Positions 6,630 to 9,177 of a stretch of DNA of 9,177 nt are shown here, piece by piece (within the stretch, counting starts at the first letter, position 1; each line of letters opens with the position of its first letter). The stretch comes from MAG-121220-bin8 sp965655865 (GTDB lineage Bacteria; Bacteroidota; Bacteroidia; Flavobacteriales; Flavobacteriaceae). The notes under the pieces are model-generated. The model made no database searches. It saw only the letters and a list, made by a program, of their open reading frames with translations, and was not told the origin of the DNA. A program made the position numbers and the translations under genes. The stretch is taken from positions 1 through 9,177 of the forward strand of contig CBFHJJ010000033.1 of the NCBI GenBank assembly GCA_965655865.1, in the 5' to 3' direction.

Positions 6630-7883
6630 CTATTCTACAAATTTCTTAAACAGAACACAGGCGTTATGTCCTCCAAAACCAAAAGTATTACTCATAGCGT
6701 AGGTTACTTCTCTTTTTTGAGGCTTATTGAAGGTGAAGTTAATTTTTTCGTCAATTGTCTCGTCTTTTGTTTGGTGGTTTATTGTAGGCGGGATAATACC
6801 GTTGTTAATTGATAGAATTGATGAAATTGCCTCAACAGCACCAGCAGCCCCTAAAAGATGACCGGTCATTGATTTAGTTGAATTAATATTCATTGAATAA
6901 AGATGGTCTCCAAACACTTGATATAGCGCTTTAGACTCAGCAACATCACCCAAGGGAGTTGATGTTCCGTGCATATTTATAGTATCTACTTTTTCCAAGC
7001 TAACATTAGCATCTCTCAAACAATTTTCCATAACCTTAATTGCGCCTATTCCCTCAGGATGAGGAGCGGTCATGTGGTATGCATCAGCAGACAGGCCTCC
7101 ACCAACAAGTTCAGCGTATATTTTAGCACCTCTTTTTTTAGCGTGCTCATATTCTTCTAAGATTAAGGCTCCACCACCTTCGCCAAGAACAAACCCGTCT
7201 CTGTCTTTATCAAAAGGTCTTGATGCGGTTTTTGGGTCGTCATTTCTTGTAGACAGTGCGTGTAATGCATTGAAACCTCCAATTCCAGAAATTGAAACAC
7301 CGGCTTCAGAACCGCCAGAAACAATTACATCAGCATGTCCAAGACGTATGTAGTTTAAACCATCTATTAATGCATTAGCAGACGAAGCACATGCGGAAAC
7401 AGTAGCAAAATTAGGACCTCTAAAACCATTTCTAATAGAAATTATTCCAGGAGCAATGTCAGGAATCATTTTAGGAATCATAAAAGGATTAAACCTAGGC
7501 GTTCCATTGCCTGAAGCAAAGCCTAAAACTTCGTTTTGAAAAGTTTCTAAGCCACCAATACCGGCACCCCAAATAACACCAATCCTGTCTTTGTCAACAT
7601 CGTCTTCTATCAACCGAGAATCTTTAATAGCTTCTTCAGAGGATACAATACCATATTGAGCAAAACGGTCCATTTTTCTTGCAAGCTTTCTGTCCATAAA
7701 ATTTTGAGGATCAAAATTTTTGAGCTCACAAGCAAACTTTGTTTTGAAGTGGGTTGTGTCAAAATAAGTGATATTGTTGGCCCCGCTTTTTCCAGACGTT
7801 AGACCATCCCAATATTCAGAAACGGTGTTACCAATAGGTGTTAATGCCCCTAATCCGGTAACAACAACACGCTTAAGTTCCAT
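6630..7883 (-). CDS. fabF: Beta-ketoacyl-ACP synthase II (FabF)
   Basis: FabF condenses malonyl-ACP with a growing acyl-ACP, extending fatty acids in the cytoplasm. The 417-residue product is full length for a KAS II. The nucleophile is Cys165 in TVSACASSAN, the two catalytic histidines are His305 (MHGTSTPLGD) and His342 (TGHLLGAAGA), and Lys337 lies in NSTKSMTGH. The gating-loop signature SNTFGFGGHN is at 398-407. The N-terminus RVVVTGLGALTPIGN is the usual first thiolase-fold strand, which fixes the ATG. The ATG is 5 nt after the acpP stop, so the carrier protein and its condensing enzyme are co-transcribed. In many Flavobacteriia rnc (RNase III) comes next; here a 46-nt spacer and the IPExxxVDY gene follow directly. 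Confidence 0.97.
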   Translation of the reverse strand: MELKRVVVTGLGALTPIGNTVSEYWDGLTSGKSGANNITYFDTTHFKTKFACELKNFDPQNFMDRKLARKMDRFAQYGIVSSEEAIKDSRLIEDDVDKDRIGVIWGAGIGGLETFQNEVLGFASGNGTPRFNPFMIPKMIPDIAPGIISIRNGFRGPNFATVSACASSANALIDGLNYIRLGHADVIVSGGSEAGVSISGIGGFNALHALSTRNDDPKTASRPFDKDRDGFVLGEGGGALILEEYEHAKKRGAKIYAELVGGGLSADAYHMTAPHPEGIGAIKVMENCLRDANVSLEKVDTINMHGTSTPLGDVAESKALYQVFGDHLYSMNINSTKSMTGHLLGAAGAVEAISSILSINNGIIPPTINHQTKDETIDEKINFTFNKPQKREVTYAMSNTFGFGGHNACVLFKKFVE

Positions 7884-7888
7884 AAAGA

Positions 7889-8122
7889 CTATTTTGAGCT
7901 TTCGATGTACTGTACAGCTTGACCAACAGTAGCTATTTTCTCTGCTTGGTCATCAGGGATTTGAATATCAAATTCTCTTTCAAATTCCATAATTAATTCT
8001 ACTGTGTCAAGAGAGTCAGCACCCAAGTCGTTAGTAAAACTAGCGGCAGGCACAACTTCATTTTCGTCAACCCCTAATTTGTCGACAATAATTGCATTAA
8101 CTCTAGATGAAATATCAGACAT
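7889..8122 (-). CDS. acpP: Acyl carrier protein (AcpP)
   Basis: A 77-residue acidic protein that carries growing acyl chains as thioesters on a 4'-phosphopantetheine arm. The attachment serine is Ser37 within DLGADSLDTVELIMEFEREF (32-51), the canonical GxDSL motif at the start of the recognition helix II. The rest follows the four-helix ACP fold, ending TVGQAVQYIESSK. Holo-ACP synthase is not in this window. acpP is the first gene of the minus-strand cluster and directly precedes fabF. A -7 element 23 nt upstream of the ATG gives a leader of about 18 nt without a Shine-Dalgarno sequence. It is divergent from purN. Confidence 0.98.
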   Translation of the reverse strand: MSDISSRVNAIIVDKLGVDENEVVPAASFTNDLGADSLDTVELIMEFEREFDIQIPDDQAEKIATVGQAVQYIESSK

Positions 8123-8145
8123 AATTCTTTTGTTTAAAGTTCCGA

Positions 8146-8153
8146 CAAAAATA
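8146..8153 (-). promoter_or_regulatory. Predicted -7 promoter element of acpP-fabF (TATTTTTG)
   Basis: The minus strand reads TATTTTTG, matching TAnnTTTG. Initiation near 8141 would leave an AT-rich leader of about 18 nt before the acpP ATG. No good TTTG lies at 19-21 nt upstream; the nearest TTTG (8185-8188) is about 31 nt away and is too far to be the paired -33 box. Confidence 0.5.
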
Positions 8154-8174
8154 AAAAACTTTACATTATATACC

Positions 8175-8203
8175 CTCTTTTTTACAAAAATTAAAAAAAA
8201 GAG
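8175..8203. repeat. Inverted repeat in the acpP/purN intergenic region
   Basis: CTCTTTTTT at 8175-8183 is perfectly complementary to AAAAAAGAG at 8195-8203, separated by an 11-nt A-rich loop. It lies between the two divergent promoters, about 20 nt beyond the acpP -7 element and 36 nt from the purN one. It could be an operator-like dyad or chance symmetry in A/T-rich DNA. It is too weak to be a convincing terminator, and no transcript is expected to end there. Confidence 0.3.
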
Positions 8204-8239
8204 TGCTTTTAAATGTTTAAATAAGAAGGAGAAAAGCGT

Positions 8240-8247
8240 TATTTTTG
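8240..8247 (+). promoter_or_regulatory. Predicted -7 promoter element of purN-rnhA (TATTTTTG)
   Basis: TATTTTTG matches TAnnTTTG. A partial -33 box, TTTA, at 8216-8219 sits 20 nt upstream (three of four bases of TTTG). Initiation near 8252 would give a leader of about 15 nt before the purN TTG. Confidence 0.5.
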
Positions 8248-8266
8248 ATTTTAATTAAACTTAAAA

Positions 8267-8848
8267 TTGAAAAATAAAAATAAAAACATTGTTGTTTTTG
8301 CATCAGGATCTGGTTCCAATGCCGTAAAAATTTACGAGTATTTTTCTGATTTTAACAACGTCAACATAGTTTCCTTGTATTGTAACAACCCCAAGGCGGC
8401 GGTGTTAGAGAAGTTCAAAAAGTTTAATATTAAGACTGTTTTGTTTTCAAAGAACGACCTTAAAAGCAATACAATTTTGAGCAGCCTAAAGAAAGTTAAC
8501 CCAGACCTTATTGTTTTAGCAGGATTTTTATTAAAAATCCCAAAAGACATAACTCTGTCTTTTAAAAATAAAATAATAAACATTCACCCCGCTCTTCTTC
8601 CTTTATATGGTGGACAAGGTATGTATGGAGAAAACATTCACAAGGCTGTTATAAAAAACAAAGAAAAAACGTCAGGACTTACAATTCATTACGTTAATGA
8701 TAAATATGACGATGGAGCTATTATTTTTCAAAAAAAAATTAGTCTGGAGCCCAACGAGACTCCTCTGTCCCTTTCAAAAAAAATATTAAAAGAAGAGCAC
8801 ACAAACTATCCTATGGAAATAGAAAAACTTTTAACAAATGACCAATAA
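8267..8848 (+). CDS. purN: Phosphoribosylglycinamide formyltransferase (PurN)
   Basis: PurN transfers the formyl group of 10-formyltetrahydrofolate to glycinamide ribonucleotide, the third step of purine synthesis. The 193-residue product starts with the phosphate-binding loop VVFASGSGSNAVKI (GSGSN at 14-18). It has the catalytic Asn105 and His107 in INIHPALLPLYGGQGMYG, then the third catalytic residue Asp149 in KYDDGAII. The GGQGMYGENIHKAV form is typical of Bacteroidota PurN. The start is TTG: an in-frame TAA lies at 8252-8254, no ATG or GTG lies between it and the TTG, and the next Met is too far inside. The first seven residues (MKNKNKN) come from an A-rich repeat-like stretch and are probably a disordered tail. 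It is divergent from acpP and overlaps rnhA by 11 nt, so the two are probably translated in a coupled way. Confidence 0.95.
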   Translation: MKNKNKNIVVFASGSGSNAVKIYEYFSDFNNVNIVSLYCNNPKAAVLEKFKKFNIKTVLFSKNDLKSNTILSSLKKVNPDLIVLAGFLLKIPKDITLSFKNKIINIHPALLPLYGGQGMYGENIHKAVIKNKEKTSGLTIHYVNDKYDDGAIIFQKKISLEPNETPLSLSKKILKEEHTNYPMEIEKLLTNDQ

Positions 8849-9177
8849 CGACGTAATCATTTATACAGATGGCTCCTCTAGAGGTAACCCAGGGCCTGGA
8901 GGTTATGGAATTGTTATGGAAGACTGTAAAACAGGATTTTCTAAGCAGTATTCGCAAGGATTTAGAAAAACAACAAATAATAGAATGGAGCTGTTGGCAG
9001 TTATTGAAGCATTGAAAAAGTTAACTAAAAAAGAACTCAAAATCACTGTTTTTACAGATTCAAAATACGTTGTTGACTCTGTTGAAAAAAAGTGGGTTTT
9101 CAAATGGAAAAAAACAGGTTTTAAAAACAAAAAAAATCTAGATTTGTGGCTTGAATTTTTAAAAGTGCAAAAGCTAA
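8838..9177 (+). CDS. rnhA: Ribonuclease HI, 3' end beyond window
   Basis: RNase HI cleaves the RNA strand of RNA:DNA hybrids, such as R-loops and replication primers, with two metal ions. From the ATG at 8838, 113 codons are open to the window edge, so the C-terminus is missing. The RNase H fold is clear: IIYTDGSSRGNPGPGGYG supplies the first catalytic Asp (Asp11), NNRMELLAVIEAL the Glu (Glu51), and VFTDSKYVVDSV the second Asp (Asp74). The fourth acidic residue lies outside the window. The KKWVFKWKKTGFKNKKNLDL segment (84-103) is the basic protrusion or handle seen in E. coli-type RNase HI, with NLDLW beginning the next helix. The ATG overlaps the last 11 nt of purN, suggesting a purN-rnhA operon driven from the promoter at 8240-8247. 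Confidence 0.94.
   Translation, partial: MTNNDVIIYTDGSSRGNPGPGGYGIVMEDCKTGFSKQYSQGFRKTTNNRMELLAVIEALKKLTKKELKITVFTDSKYVVDSVEKKWVFKWKKTGFKNKKNLDLWLEFLKVQKL

Noticed and set aside
8223..8231. AAGAAGGAG, a strong Shine-Dalgarno-like sequence upstream of purN
   Set aside because: It is 35 nt from the TTG start and lies upstream of the predicted -7 element, so it should not be in the mRNA. No start codon follows it at a usable distance.

Overview
This is a compact, AT-rich stretch of bacterial chromosome holding core housekeeping genes. It almost certainly comes from a marine member of the Flavobacteriia (Bacteroidota). The evidence is an IPExxxVDY-family protein beside pyruvate kinase, the acpP-fabF cluster divergent from purN, Bacteroidota-type promoter motifs (TAnnTTTG, the -7 element) upstream of most transcription units, no usable Shine-Dalgarno sequences, very short intergenic spacers and strong A/T bias. 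A 10-N run at 2055-2064 shows that the sequence is a scaffold, so the lepA/dusB junction is inferred by the assembler rather than read through.

Layout. Positions 1-131 (minus) hold the N-terminal fragment of an APC-family amino-acid permease. lepA (211-2007, minus) follows. The lepA/dusB divergent intergenic region contains the assembly gap and one -7 promoter element facing each way. dusB (2101-3096, plus) runs into, and overlaps by 11 bp, the end of a LolC/LolE-like membrane permease gene (3086-4276, minus). That gene is the last member of a long minus-strand series read from right to left: acpP (7889-8122), fabF (6630-7883), an IPExxxVDY-family gene (6122-6583), pyk (4696-6120), rbfA (4278-4670) and the permease. 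Apparent internal promoters sit before the IPExxxVDY gene and before rbfA. On the right, purN (8267-8848, plus) diverges from acpP and overlaps rnhA (8838 to the window edge, plus, incomplete).

Function. The genes cover fatty-acid elongation (AcpP, FabF), the last step of glycolysis (Pyk), translation and ribosome maturation (LepA, RbfA, DusB), purine synthesis (PurN), RNA:DNA hybrid removal (RNase HI) and probably lipoprotein trafficking (the LolC/E-like permease). I find no mobile element, CRISPR array, toxin-antitoxin pair, phage gene, tRNA or rRNA, and no sign of a new biological system. The points most worth a second look are the absence of rnc (RNase III) from its usual place between fabF and the IPExxxVDY gene, the very short or absent leaders implied by the promoter positions, two forced TTG starts, and the tail-to-tail gene overlap. 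No stretch longer than 300 bases lacks a gene; the longest is the 144-nt acpP/purN intergenic region.
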